Positions 47,409 through 59,461 are shown, numbered from the stretch's first letter. The stretch: DNA of 64,000 nucleotides from Cephalopachus bancanus (GCA_027257055.1 JAPVLO010000122.1:372001-436000); one strand, 5' to 3'. Program-made: numbers and translations. Notes: generated by a model from the letters alone, not told the origin.

Positions 47409-47578
47409 GCCAGGGGCAGTCGTGTGCCTGTAGTCCCCGCTATCTGGAGGCTGAGGCAAGAGGATTGCTTGAGCCAAGGAGTAACAGGTTATAGTGTGTG
47501 TGATCACACCTGTGAATAGCAACTGCACTCCAGCCTGGGCAACATAGTGAGACTTGTCTCTGTGAAACAAAACAAAAC
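47409..47578 (+). mobile_element. Alu monomer-like fragment, sense
   Basis: About 165 bp with 'agtcgtgtgcctgtagtccc' to 'caacatagtgagacttgtct' and an AAAC tail. Right-arm-like; either a monomer or a deleted Alu. Confidence 0.65.
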
Positions 47579-47827
47579 CACCTCCCATAATAGCATTATC
47601 GCACTCCAAATACTCACAATTCTTTCTCTCTTTTTGTAGCTCAGTTTATGTTGTACAACTGCTGCTGTGGCTTGGTACAATTATTTCTTAATGTCATCAA
47701 ATATCCACTGATTTCAGGTTTCCTGGGTGTCTTATAAATTATTTCTTAGAGTTGATTTGTCAGAATCAGAATCCAGACAGGGTCCTCATATTGTATTTGC
47801 TTGTTATTATTATTATTTTTTAATACT

Positions 47828-48122
47828 TTTTTTTTTTTTTTTTTGAGTTGGAGTCACTCTGTTGCCCAGGCTGGAGTGCAGTGACATGAATGGCCACCAC
47901 AGCCTCAACTTGCTGGGCTCAGGCGATCCTTCCACCTCAGCCTTCCAAGTAGCTGGTACTATAGGTGTGTGCCACCATGCCCGGCTACTTTTTTTTATTT
48001 ATTGTAGAGACGAGGTCTTGCCAAGTTGCCTGGGCTAGTCTTGAACCCCTGAGCTGAGACAATTCTCTTGCGTCGGCCTCCCAAAGTGCTGGGATTACAG
48101 ACTTGAGCCACCACACCCGGCC
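47828..48122 (-). mobile_element. Alu, older lineage-specific, antisense
   Basis: 'gagttggagtcactctgttg' to 'gacttgagccaccacacccg', full length after a T-run. Confidence 0.9.
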
Positions 48123-49039
48123 TATATTTCTTTAAATTTATAAGTCCCCTTCTTCTTCTTCTTTTTTTTTTCTTATCTGCAATTTGTTAGTTGAAGAAAC
48201 TCTTATTCTGGGTTTTAGTGATTTCATCTGTGTGATGTTTAAAATGCCCCTCTGCCCTTTTTGTCTTGTAGTTGGATCTAAAGAACTGACCTAATTTCAG
48301 GTTCTATTTTTTTTGCAAGAAAACTTTATAGTAGTGTGTTATACTTCTTGTTGTGTCATTTTAGGAGCCACAGAATGTCTGCTTGTCTCTTTAGTAAATG
48401 TTAGGATTGATCAGTGGGTTCAGGTTTGTTAATCTGATCCATTTGTCATAAAGTTTCTCATCCTGGTAAAAAATTTTAACATCTCTTGACTATCATTGTC
48501 CAGATCCTTAGTTTATTAGGGGCTGCAAAGTGGTGATACTCTAGTTGCATAATCCCTTCATATTTTAGTGAGAATTCTTTCTAGAGAACTTTTTAATAAA
48601 GTGTTAGTCATCAGCTGTACTCATCTTTATCTCTAGACATGTGAGAGATCTATGGAAGTGGGAAGGAGCGCTGGTCAAACTTGGGAAATACTACATGCTG
48701 TATCTTCTTGGATATCTGCAATGTGTAACATCTTAAAGCCTATGTAAATATATCTGTAACTTTGAATAATTTAAGGTATATTGGTCAAATTCAGGAAACT
48801 ATTATTTTTAAGTCATACCAATTTGGGAAATTTTGTCCATTTGAATACCTTGCTATTATTACCATGATATCAGCATATCTAAAATGGAATCAGTTATATT
48901 TAATCTCTCCTCAAAATAGCTCCCTGTAAATTTTTCTTTTCTTTCTTTCCTTTTTTAATTAGTACCTCATCTCATAGTGGCTTAAATCTTGAAGATATTT
49001 ATCATTTGTAGCTCAGGACTAGTTTGACACTAATTTATT

Positions 49040-49329
49040 TTTTATTTTTTTGAGTTGGAGTCTCACTCTGTCGCCCAGACTGGAGTGCAGTGGCCGCTCC
49101 TGGCTACTGCAGCCTTGACCTGCTGGGCTCCGGCGATTCTTCCGCCTCAGCCTTCCAAGTAACCGGAATTACAGGCATGTGCTACCATGCCCGGCTGATT
49201 TTTTAATTTATTGTAGAGATGAGGTCTCGCCAAGTTGCCCAGGCGGGTCTCGAACCCATGGGCTCAGGAAGTCCACTCACCTCAGTCTCCCAAAGCATGG
49301 GATTACAGGCTGAGCCACCGAGCCCGGCT
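49040..49329 (-). mobile_element. Alu, intermediate-derived, antisense
   Basis: 15-bp target duplication 'tgacactaatttatt' (49025-49039) and 'tggcactaatttatt' (49330-49344). Confidence 0.93.
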
Positions 49330-50539
49330 TGGCACTAATTTATTAGTGTCATTGGTCACCATGCTTTTTATGAATTTTTGCTTCGTGACTTAGTTTGTTC
49401 ACTTTGGTTTTTGTTCTTATGGCTTGGAAAAAACAGGAATGAATTTTGGCTAGCTATCTAACAGTGTCTGCTTAGTGTTGTTCTTGAGTCTTTTTCCTTC
49501 TGCTCGCATGTTTGGTATGGAAACGTTTTGTCTCAAATTTGTCCTTTCATTCTTTGCTTTAGTCTAAGTCTCTGCCTTAGTCCAAGCCTTCATCGCATCA
49601 TAACCTACTTGGTTTCCTGTCTGTAATAATCTCATAGTTCAGTCTAACCTTCACTTATACAAATTCTACTTTACATATGTCACTCTTATGTTTATAAACT
49701 AAAGTGTAGCGCCCTTAGTCTGGTGTCAGAAGTTTTCTTCAACCTGGCTTCTACCTACATTGCTAACTTAATCATTTTTGTGTTCTGTGGGATCTTCTCC
49801 ATTATTTGTGTGCATTCCCGTTCCTTGAAGTCTCATGTTGTACCTTGTCTTGAAAAGTTCAGTGTAAGTTTAACTTTCACTGTAAATGACGCTCATCTGC
49901 TGGGGCAGCACTCGGATAGTGCAAGTACAGTGTGAAAAACTGTAGTGCAGTATTTGCCTTTCTGACTTACAGCAATTTTTTCATCCATAATTTATACCCT
50001 ACAAATAACAAACTTTCAGTAAAGTTTTGAGGATGAAGACCTGTTTCTTATTTACTCTTTTATTATTTATATCTTTATGCTTATTGAGATTTTAACAAAT
50101 TGGTTAATTGAACCATATTTTGTGGTTGTTGATTTATGTAGGGAGAGTATTAGAGCTAATCTCTTAAATTATGTATATATGCATGTATTTGTATGAATTG
50201 CTTGTGAAATTTTCTTCCCCATGAACCAGAAATTTTTTTCTGCAGCAGTATCCAACTCTCAAGCCACTATTTCAAACAAAGGAACACAACACTTGTCTTG
50301 GTCTGAGGGCTTAGAGGGAGAAGAGCTGAATAATATTTTCATTTTCTTTTCTGTGCTCATTGTACTTTTTTTTCATTGCTAATTTATAAATAGTGAGACA
50401 TAAGATTCTACTTTAGCTGGGAGTATAATTTCTAATCATTTTTATCATAATGAAGTTTAACTACAACAGAGTGGTTTGGAAGTCTTGTTAAGATGTAATT
50501 ATTTTTTCTAATTTTTATCTTTATAAATCTCTTTAAAAC

Positions 50540-51210
50540 TATTTTCAATTATAAAACAATTTGAATATACAGAAAAGTACAAACATAATATAACATATTT
50601 TTGTACTCACCACTGAGATTAATAAATGTTAACCTTTCACTGTTTGCTTTAGAGCTGCTTTCTGTCAAAAAACTAGATCCTTTTCCTTCTTTTCTCTTTC
50701 TCTCCCCAGAGGTTGTTATAATCCTGAAATTTCGGTGCCATTTCTGTGTGCCATTTTTACTTTTACTACATTGAAACAATATTTATGTGATTGTTTTGCC
50801 GTCAGAATTTAACAAATGATTTTATATTGTATGAATCCTTTTGTAGTTTGCCTTTTTCACTTACCATGCTGCTAGTATACACTAGTTCATTAATTTCTAA
50901 CTACCATTTAGTATTCTATATTATGACTAAACCATAGTTTACTTATCTGTTTCTTTGCCTAGGGTCAACTAGATGTTTTATATTTCCCATTGCTTCCCAA
51001 AGGGCAGCAGTGAACACCCTTGCATATGTCTCTTTGTATAGATAGGCTAGAATTTCTTTAGGATACACTAATAGGAGGGGAATTGTTGGTCCACAGAGTA
51101 TTTTGTTCTTGTACTAGCTAGTTAAGAATTGCCCTCCAGTGGTTGATACTGTTCATTTCCAATGACAGTGCCACTAGGAATTTGAGTTCTTGTTTTTCTA
51201 CTTGTCAAAA
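50540..51210 (-). mobile_element. L1 (L1M) 3'-UTR fragment, antisense
   Basis: 'atacagaaaagtacaaacat', 'tagtttgcctttttcactta' and 'taggaggggaattgttggtc' mark an antisense old L1. Confidence 0.75.
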
Positions 51211-51365
51211 CTTGCGTGTGTGTGTGTGTGTGTATGTGTATAGGGAAATATATATACACACAATAGGGAAAACACACACATACACATTTGTACATTTTTA
51301 ATTTAAAAACTTCTGCAACAACATTTTAAAATTAGAAATGTGTGTGTGTGTGTTTTCCCTTTTAA
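51211..51365. repeat. (GT)n and (CA)n mirror microsatellites
   Basis: GT runs near 51213 and 51341 flank CA runs near 51253-51285, so the tracts can pair as an imperfect hairpin. Confidence 0.8.
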
Positions 51366-51399
51366 AGTGTGTATTATTTGTATCTTGTTAAAGAACTCT

Positions 51400-51672
51400 G
51401 CTTCACCTTAGTTATCCAGGCTGGAGTATGGTGGTGCCATCATAGCTCACTGCAGCCTGAAACTCCTGGGCTCAAGTGATCCCACCTCAGCCTCTTAGTA
51501 GCTGGGACTACAGGCGTGAGCCACCACTTCTGGCTAATTGTTTCGTTTTTTGTGGAGATAGGGTTTTGCTATGTTGCTCAGGCTGGTCTCGAATTCCTAG
51601 GCTCAAGTGATCCTCCTTTCTCGGCATCCCAAAGTACTGAGATTAAAGGTGTGAGTCACTGTGTCCAGTCCA
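51400..51672 (-). mobile_element. Old AluJ-like element, antisense
   Basis: Ancient form: 'cactgcagcctgaaactcct', 'agcctcttagtagctgggac' and 'gtgagtcactgtgtccag'. Confidence 0.85.
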
Positions 51673-51686
51673 TGTGCACTTGAAAA

Positions 51687-51688
<2 letters not shown>

Positions 51689-51732
<44 letters not shown>
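51689..51732. repeat. (GT)n microsatellite
   Basis: About 22 GT units, 20 bases after the old Alu. Confidence 0.95.
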
Positions 51733-51735
<3 letters not shown>

Positions 51736-52119
51736 TTTGTTGTGGGTTGTAGTGTTTTATATATGTCAATTTGGTCAAGTTGGTTGATGTATTTGTTCAG
51801 GTCTTCTATGTTCTTACTGATTTTCTGTCTACTTGTTCTGTTGATTCCTGAGACAGTGTTGAAGTCTCCAAGTATAATTGTAGATTTGTGTCTTTCTCAT
51901 TGTAGTTGCCAGTTTTTGCTTCTTGTATTTTGAAGCTCTGTTAGGTGTACACTTAGGATTGTTACATCAGTAAATTAACTCCTTTATCATTATATACTGT
52001 CCTTCTTTATCCCTGGTAATATTATTTATTTTGAAGTCTACTTTGTCTGATATTAACGTAGTCATCTATATTTCTTTTGATTATTGTCAGCTTGGCATGT
52101 ATTTTTAAAGCTCCTTTTT

Positions 52120-52315
52120 TTAGGGAAGAGTTGGGGAGAGGTGTTATGGTTCACAGATTACTTATTTGGTACAGTGTTCACTATTGGGAATGGACTACCT
52201 GAGACCTAATCCTCACCACTATATAGTATGTCCATGTAACAATAAAGCACCCATTGAATGCACCCCTTGAATCTAAAATTTTAAAACAGAGAACAAATTT
52301 TTTTTCTTTTAAACT
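52120..52315 (+). mobile_element. 5'-truncated L1 3' end, sense, nested in L1
   Basis: 'ttggtacagtgttcactatt', 'gagacctaatcctcaccact' and 'atgtccatgtaacaataaag' to 'cttgaatctaaaattttaaa' is a primate L1 3' end in the opposite orientation to its host L1. Confidence 0.75.
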
Positions 52316-52544
52316 ATTTGTGTTTTTTTCTTTAAAACTCAATTTTTTTTGTAGGCATTTGATTTTGTTGGACTTTGCTATTTTATCCAGTCTTAAAATC
52401 TCTGACAATGGTACTTAGACCATTTACATTTAAAATGATTACTGATAGAGTTAGATTTAAGCCTATCATCTTGTGTCCTATTTATCCCATCTTTTTTTTG
52501 TTTGCTATTTCTCTATTTTATGCCTTCTTTTGGATTGAGTATTT

Positions 52545-52852
52545 ATTTATTTATTTATTTATTTTTTGAGTTGGGGACTCACAGTGTTACCCAGGCTGTA
52601 GTGCAGTGGCATGCTCAAGACTCACTGCAGTCTCAACCTCCCGATCTCGGGTGATCCTTCTGCCTCAGTCTCCTGAGTAACTGGGACTACAGGTGAACAC
52701 TACCACATCTGGCTAATTTTTTGATTTTTTTTTTTAGAGATGAGATTTTGCTGTGCTGCCTAGTCTGGTCTTGAACTCATGGGCTCAAGCAATCCTCTCC
52801 CTTCAACATCCCAAAATATTGGAATTACAGGCATGAGATGCTGTGCCCAGCC
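52545..52852 (-). mobile_element. Alu, antisense, in L1
   Basis: (TTTA)n-like tail then 'gagttggggactcacagtg' and a decayed left arm. Confidence 0.88.
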
Positions 52853-53250
52853 TGAATTGATTATTCTTCTGTTTCCATTTTATCTCCTTTGTTGGCTTAT
52901 GAGCAATAACTCTTTTGTTATTTCACTGCTTGCTTTATAGTTCATAGTATGTATCTTTAACTTGTAACTGTCTACTGCTACATATACTACTTTTTTGTAT
53001 AGTGCAGGAACCTTATAATAGTTTGCTTCTCCCCAAGTGTTTATCTTATTATTGTCATTTTATTTTTACATGTATTGTAAATCCCTGAATGTAATGTTGT
53101 TATTTTTATTTATGCAGTCAATAATTTTTAAGAGATTTAAATCATAATTTAAAAAATCTTAACCATCTGATTGTTTCCAGTGCTGTTTGTTTCTTGGTAT
53201 AAATTTCTGTTTCTTTCTGATATAATTTTCCTTCTTTTGGAAGAACTTTT

Positions 53251-53541
53251 TTTTTTTTGAGTTGGAGTCTCACTCTGTCGCCCAGACTGGAGTGCAGTGG
53301 CTGCTCCCGGTCACTGCAGCCTTGACCTGCTGGGCTCTGGTGAGGCTTCCGCCTCAGCCTTCCAAGTAGCTGGAGCTACAGGCGTGCGCTACCACGCCTG
53401 GCTAGTTTTTTTTTTTATTTATTATAGAGATGAGGTCTTGCCAAGTTGCCCAGGCAGGTCTCGAACCCATGGGCTCAGGAAGTCCACTCACCTCAGCCTC
53501 CCAAAGCATGGGATTACAGGCTGAGCCACCGAGCCTGGCTT
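53251..53541 (-). mobile_element. Alu, intermediate-derived, antisense, in L1
   Basis: Target duplication 'gaagaactttt' (53240-53250) and 'gaagaacttta' (53542-53552). Confidence 0.93.
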
Positions 53542-53719
53542 GAAGAACTTTAAAAAAAACATTTTTATAGTATGGGTTTGCTAGTGATGTATTCTTTTTT
53601 GTATGTCTGCAAATGTCTTTAATTTTGAAATATAATTTCTCTGGGTATAGGATTCTTGGTGGACACTTTCTGTTTTAGTACTTTATTTTTTAAAGTTTTT
53701 ATTATTTTAATATCTTATT

Positions 53720-53935
53720 TTTAAAAAACATGTTCTCATTCTGTTGCTCAGGCTAGAGTGCAGTGGCACAATCATAGCTCACTGTGATTTTGAACTTCTA
53801 GGTTTAAGTGATTCTCCCCCCTTAGCCTCTTAAGTAGTTAGGATTAAAGGTGTGTAACATCTGGCTTGTTTAAAAAGTAAAAAAAAATTTTTTTTAGAGA
53901 CAGCATCTCACTTTGTTGCCTAGGCTTCTATTTTA
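53720..53935 (-). mobile_element. Old AluJ-like fragment, antisense, in L1
   Basis: 'ttctcattctgttgctcag' to 'gcatctcactttgttgcct'; truncated at its left-arm end. Confidence 0.75.
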
Positions 53936-54465
53936 GAACTTTAAAGATTTTCCAGTCTTCTTGCTTGCATTATTTTAAAGGAGAAATCTGCTGTCACCCT
54001 TATCTTTAGTTCCTCTGAACTTACCTAACATTTCTTTTTCTGTGGTTGCTTTAGATTTTCTCTTTATCTAAGCAATTTGATTATAATGTGCCTTAGTGTA
54101 ACTTCCTCCCCCCCATTTTTCGTGGGTTTGTTGAGCTTCTTGAATTTGTGGATTTATAATGACCAAATTTGAGCATTATTTCTTTATATATTTTTCTACC
54201 CTCTCCCACTTCTGGGGACTCAAATTGCATGTACAGTAGGCTGCTTGAAACATAGTTCACCGATGCTCTTTTCATTTTTTGGAGTCTTTTCTTTCTGTTT
54301 TTGTTAGTTTCTATTGTCAAATCTTAGGGCTATCTAATCTTTTTTTCTGCCCTATCTAATTTGCTGTTAATCCCGTGCAGTGTATGTTTTTAATCTCAGG
54401 TATTGTAGTTTTAACCCTATATGTTCAATTTGGGTCTTTTTTATATTTCATGTTTCTTTTTTTTG

Positions 54466-54512
54466 TTTGTTTGTTTTTGGAGTTGGAATCTCACTCCATT
54501 CCCAGATACTGA
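54466..54512 (-). mobile_element. Very short Alu right-arm fragment, antisense
   Basis: Only 'gagttggaatctcactcca' after a T/G-rich run, then unrelated sequence. A truncated or deleted copy. Confidence 0.6.
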
Positions 54513-54807
54513 TTCATTTATTTTATTTTATTTTATTTTTTTAGATGAAAGGGTTAATCTATCTTGGGTTGAAGTGTGAGTACTAAGGGCCATGTTATTT
54601 TTGTTTTAAAGACTTTGTTTTTGATACAGATTTTATTTAATTCACTCTTATTAATAAAAGTATTTTTGAAGTTAATAAGAGTATTGTTAATAATGTCTTT
54701 CCTTTAGAGTTATTAATAAGTAGTAATTTAATTATAATAGATTGAAGAAAAAATTGTATTACTTGTCTTCCTCTTTAGAAAACAAATATGCTTTTGAATG
54801 AGATGTT

Positions 54808-54941
54808 TAGCATCTTTAATTATGCATGTATTTACATCTTTAAATACATTAGCATCTTTAATTATCTTTAAATACATAGCATCTTTAAATATCTTTAAAT
54901 ATTTATCTTTAAATACATAGCATCTTTAATTATGCATGTAG
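54808..54941. repeat. Local tandem repeats of 'agcatctttaa' units
   Basis: 'agcatctttaattatgcatg' occurs at about 54809 and 54921, with shorter versions in between. The array ends exactly at an Alu break. Confidence 0.85.
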
Positions 54942-55141
54942 CCTTGACCTGCTGGGCTCTGGCGATCCTTCTGCCTTAGCCTTACAAGTAGCTGGAACTA
55001 CAGGTGCATGCTACAATGCCTGACTAATTTTTGATTTATTGTAGAGACAAGGTCTTGCCAAGTTGCCTGGGTTGGTCTAGAATGTGAATGCTCAGGCAAT
55101 TCACTCACCTTGGCCTCCCAAAGTGCTGGGATTACATGCTG
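54942..55141 (-). mobile_element. Truncated Alu, antisense
   Basis: Begins in the right arm at 'agccttgacctgctggg' with no T-run; ends 'ctgggattacatgctgg'. Confidence 0.82.
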
Positions 55142-55350
55142 GTCTACAGTTGTATTTATTTTGGGCAGTCATCTAAGAGGACTTTCTTCCCTATATGTAT
55201 TCCCAGAAAATCTATTGCTTGCTGCTCAAATTTTGGGTGAGGACTATATCTTTTTAGGGAAGGGGCCCATATTTGTTGGAAATCTACTCTCATTTGCTTT
55301 CATGAGTAGATTTTCCTGAGAACTTGTAATGTCAAGTTTCTTACTTTTTA

Positions 55351-55650
55351 TTATTTTTATTTTTATTTTTTTGAGTTGGAGTCTCATTCTGTTGCCCAGA
55401 CTGGAGTGCAGTGGCCCGCTCCTGGCCACCGCAGCCTCGACCTGCTGGTGGGCTCCGGCAGTCCTTCCGCCTCAGTCTTCTGAGTAGCCGGTACAGGCAC
55501 ATGCTACCACGCCTGGCTGATTTTTTTGATTTATTGCAGAGATGAGGTCTTGCCAAGTTGCCCAGGCAGGTCTTGAACCCGCGGGCTCAGGCAATCCACT
55601 CACTTCAGCCTCCCAAAGCGTGGGATTACAGGCTGAGCCACCGAGCCCGG
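55351..55650 (-). mobile_element. Alu, derived, antisense
   Basis: Exact 18-bp target duplication 'caagtttcttacttttta' at 55333-55350 and 55651-55668. Confidence 0.95.
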
Positions 55651-55949
55651 CAAGTTTCTTACTTTTTAACATTCAGAGCTGTTAGCTTGTTATTTATTGG
55701 TCAGACATTCTTAAGTCAGATAGAATTTGACATACATCTTTCTATATTTTTACTTTGAACCAAATATATCTTTATATTTAAAATATGTTTCTTGTGGAGA
55801 AGATTATATTTGGTCTTTGCTTTTAAAGAATCCAATCTGACAATCTTTGTCTTCTAATTGATATGCTTAGACTGTTCACATTTGTTGTTACTCTTGATAT
55901 GGTTTTATTAACATCTACCATCTTGCTAATTTTCTATTTTGTGTTACTT

Positions 55950-56095
55950 TATACGAACCCCTTTCCCACACAACAATCTCTGAGGTAAATATTATTGTCC
56001 TCATTTTATGGAGGAGAAGTTAAGGATAGCTCAATGAGTAGAAAGTAAGTGACAGAGCCTGGACCCAGGTCTTCTGATTGCAGTCTATGCTGAAT
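55950..56095 (-). repeat. MIR SINE, antisense
   Basis: 'tgaggtaaatattattgtcc', 'gtgacagagcctggacccag' and 'gtcttctgattgcagtc' match antisense MIR. Confidence 0.7.
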
Positions 56096-56494
56096 AAATA
56101 TTGGTTTGAAAAGTAAACCACTCTTTTGCTTACTGCTTAATCATCTGCATGAAGACATCTTTTCAAACGTGTTCATATTGCCTATAACTTTACCATGCAT
56201 GATTATTTTTTCCTGGTAAATATTTCTGGCTAGTGGGCAACATGATTTAGTCTCTCTGGGCATTGACTGCCTATTTGTAGGTAGGCACATAGAATTTTAA
56301 TACTGGATTGTAATTTGGGGATCATTTACTCTACCAACTCTTCATTTTGTAGTTTAGATATGCCTTAAACCTTTAAAACAGTGAATCAGATTTCTGTGTT
56401 TTATATACTTTCTACACAGTCTAAGAGCACTGTCCTCATTTGATTACTAGATGAATGGGATAGTGCATTAATTTTATTAATGGGTTGGGTAAAC

Positions 56495-56745
56495 TTTTGT
56501 GATTTCTTTTTTATGACTCTATATCCTTTTGGAACATGGGGTTGGCTAACTCTGTTGCTGAAGGTTTGGCTGCTTATTTTTATAAATAAAACTGTATTGG
56601 AACACATCACACTCATTTATTTACTTATTGGCTGTGGCTACTGTAGCACTATACACACAGAATTGAGTAGTTACACCAGACTGTATGGCCCTCAAAGCAA
56701 AAAATACTTAACAACTGGCCCCTTAAGAAAAAAATGTTGAGTCCT
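56495..56745. mobile_element. Old hAT-like or related interspersed repeat
   Basis: 'ggttggctaactctgttgc', 'ataaaactgtattggaacac' and 'tggcccctta' follow the widely known 'GTTGGCAAACT...GGCCC' DNA-transposon-like repeat. Family uncertain. Confidence 0.45.
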
Positions 56746-57884
56746 GTAACAGAACCATGGATTTTTGTGGATCTAGAAATTCCTATTCTTTCTTAACCAA
56801 ATAACATTAGCAAACAAGTGAATATGAGTAACTTCTAAATTAAATAATTAACTTGAGTCATCCAAATCAAAATAATGAAAGAATGTAAATTTTTTAATAG
56901 TTGTGTTTTGGCCCTACTGTTAGGTTACAAATCCCAGAGGGGAGCCTCCAAAATGTTAGGTCAGACCTGTCAGGGGTGTGTGTGCTATCTGGTGCTGCAT
57001 GAAAGATGCAAAGAATTGCACAGAAGTTAGAGTGGAGAAGATTCACCTCCCCAATGTAGGGGAGGAGTACAAAACTAGGAAACATTGACCGTATTTCCGA
57101 GAGCCACATGGGCACACCAGAGTTTAACAAAGCAAAGGCCACTGCTGGTTGAATGCCTTTTAACCCTTTTCTTTGATGGAGGCATGTTGCTAAGGTGATT
57201 GGGTGGTGGTCTGCTCCACGTCTTCACAGAGGGCAGGTAAGCACAGGTACTGATGTTAGGTGATAGACAGCAGGTAGATGGGTGGCTAGTCACATGACTG
57301 CTGCCATGTTGATGGGGTCTGTGTCATGAAGGTCATGAAGAACAGATTGGTGTAATGTGTTTACAAAACAAGCTGGGGAGGGGGTTGTAAAGCAATTATC
57401 AATAACTTGCCTCTGAGAAACCGATTCTGTACTTGGCTAGTGATTAGAGGATAAAATAAAGTGAAGTGCTACAGAAACATGACAGAGCTAAGCAATGTTA
57501 AAATGGCTGTTCATTGGGTTTATTGACTCCATGTTATGTCCTTTTACTAACAACCATTTAACTATATGAATTCCAGTTTGAAGGTAAGAGGGAGGAGTTA
57601 CTTATGAATGCTTGAGAAAATGGTGCTGTTATTATAATGCTGTGTAGTAAGAAACCCAGGTTGGGAACAGGTGGACAGGGTTCATAGAAAAGAGCTGGGG
57701 AGGAGGCAGACAATTACTGAGAACTTTTTATTTTGTCTAGCAATGACTTGTTTATCTATTACTGATAAGGGTTTATTATAAGCTATGAGCAGGGTATTTT
57801 TGTCAGACAGTTACAAAGAAGTGTGGGTTCTTATACATACTTGTCTTTTTTCTTTATACAGGGACTTAGTTTTAAAAAATCTGA

Positions 57885-57965
57885 ATGTATTTGTGTGTGT
57901 TGCTTGTGTGTATGTATATATGTGAGTGGGAGAGAAAGGAGAGAAGAAAGAGAAAGAGAAACCTG
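57885..57965. repeat. (TG)n to (GA)n simple tract
   Basis: 'gtgtgtgttgcttgtgtgta' then a 'gagagaaagg...' purine tract. Confidence 0.75.
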
Positions 57966-57994
57966 TCTAAAAATTCTAGTCAGGCGTATACATT

Positions 57995-58127
57995 AGTAAA
58001 TATATATTAATATATATTTTATATATTATATATAATGAGTGCATTATATATATAATATATATAATATAATATATATAATATGATATATTATATATATACT
58101 GAGTGCATTTTATATATATAATGAGTG
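57995..58127. repeat. AT-rich palindromic repeat with 'gagtgca' units
   Basis: Long (TA)n stretches broken by 'gagtgca' at about 58037, 58101 and 58123; the last copy is also the beginning of an Alu segment. Confidence 0.85.
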
Positions 58128-58378
58128 CAGTGGCTCACTCACAGCCACCCCAGCGTCGACCTGCAGGGCTCAGGTGATCCTTCTGCCTCTGCTTCTGCCT
58201 TCCAAGGAGCTAGAACTATAGGCATGCATTACCATGCCTGGCTAATATTTTTGATATATTGTAGAGATGATGTCTCACCAAGTTGCCCAGGCTGGTCTCG
58301 AACCCCTGGGCTCAGGCAGTCCTCTCGCCTCTGCCTCCCAAAGTGCTGGGATTACCAGCTTGAGCCACTGTGCCTGGC
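58122..58378 (-). mobile_element. Alu, older lineage-specific, antisense, right-arm end missing
   Basis: Starts at 'gagtgcagtggctcactc' straight out of the AT-rich repeat, without T-run or 'gagttggagtc'. The left arm is complete to 'gcttgagccactgtgcctgg'. Confidence 0.88.
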
Positions 58379-58610
58379 CAGTAAATACATTTTTTAGTGA
58401 CAACAGGAAAATAAGGTAGATGTTCTTTGTCTCTGAAACTAATAATGTGTTACCATAGTTTTGATAATTATATTTTTCTTCATCTATTCATTTTCCCATC
58501 CTGTAACTAGGTACTCTGAAAGAAAAGAGATTTGGATTTTTATAAACTTGAACTTTAACACTGGTAATTAAAGTTAATCCTTTTTTTTGCCATGGAGAAA
58601 GTGGGAAGTT

Positions 58611-58908
58611 TGAATCAGTGCTGATTATGATATTTTAATTGTTTCTTTAATTCATTGAAGATTATGGAAATTATAATTAGAGAACTACAGGTGCGCTACC
58701 ACGCCTGGCTAATTTTTTTTTGATTTATCGTAGAGATGAGGTCTTGCCTGCCCAGGTGGGTCTCGAACCTGCGGGCTCAGGCAATCCACTCACCTCGGCC
58801 TCCCAAAGGCGTGGGATTACAGGCTGAGCCACTGAGCCTGGCTCCATTATGCTTTCATTTCTGTCTTCTATCTTCCTGAAAATATGGAAAATAGGTCTGG
58901 TAGTCTCA
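58611..58908 (+). repeat. Chimeric duplicate of two sites 0.8 and 1.5 kb downstream
   Basis: 58611-58690 repeats 59391-59470 ('gaatcagtgctgattatgat...'); 58843-58908 repeats 60294-60359 ('ccattatgctttcatttct...'). Between them is an Alu left-arm half whose 'gtcttgcctgcccaggtgg' matches the Alu at 60001-60293. Confidence 0.85.
58688..58842 (-). mobile_element. Alu half, antisense, part of the chimeric duplicate
   Basis: Begins 'gaactacaggtgcgctacc' and ends 'gagccactgagcctggct'. No T-run. Confidence 0.85.
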
Positions 58909-59461
58909 TACATCTTACTCAGATTTATTTAGACTAATATTGAATAGGGATTTTTAACTCAGATTATGAGTTTCTGTATTGATAAATCTTAAGTGATTTT
59001 TTATATTACAAATTTATGTACATAAGAAAGAGTTTATAAAATGTATATGTGCAGTTTAAAGACTTTCAGTAAAATGGGCATTCATGTATCACTGTTCACT
59101 TTATGAAATAGAACATAAAGTATTGGTAAATCGTATATCACCTTACTTCTAATCTGAAATGAATTCAAGCTAATATAGCTATAAAATCTCAAGGTACAGA
59201 AGTTTTTTTTTTTTAAAGACTAAAATAAACTACAGAGAGTATTAAGGGATTATGCACTGAGATTAGAAAGAGGTTAAAAAGGTTCAGCCTTAATGCTAGT
59301 ATTAAAATACTATATATAATAGGTTCTTAAACCGAGATAATTTTTCATATTCATTACATTGTCATTTAATTAGAAGGACCATACCATCTTGAATCAGTGC
59401 TGATTATGATATTTTAATTGTTTCTTTAATCCATTGAAAATTATGGAAATTATAATTAGAG

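Larger units (their letters stand above)
51740..54465 (-). mobile_element. Long antisense L1 with four later insertions
   Basis: Antisense L1M text runs colinearly in several pieces: 'tcaggtcttctatgttctta', 'ttgaagtctccaagtataat' and 'atccctggtaatattattta', then 'ttagaccatttacatttaaa', then 'tttatagttcatagtatgta', and finally 'cttttcattttttggagtct'. It is broken by an L1 3' tail (52.1-52.3 kb) and by three Alus. Not coding. Confidence 0.8.

Noticed and set aside
51661..51933. Frame beginning with alternating Val-Cys residues
   Set aside because: Translation of the (GT)n microsatellite run into L1 sequence.
56910..57560. Possible ERV-type LTR
   Set aside because: The text has some LTR-like phrases but I could not match ends or a family, so I left it as unrecognised intron.
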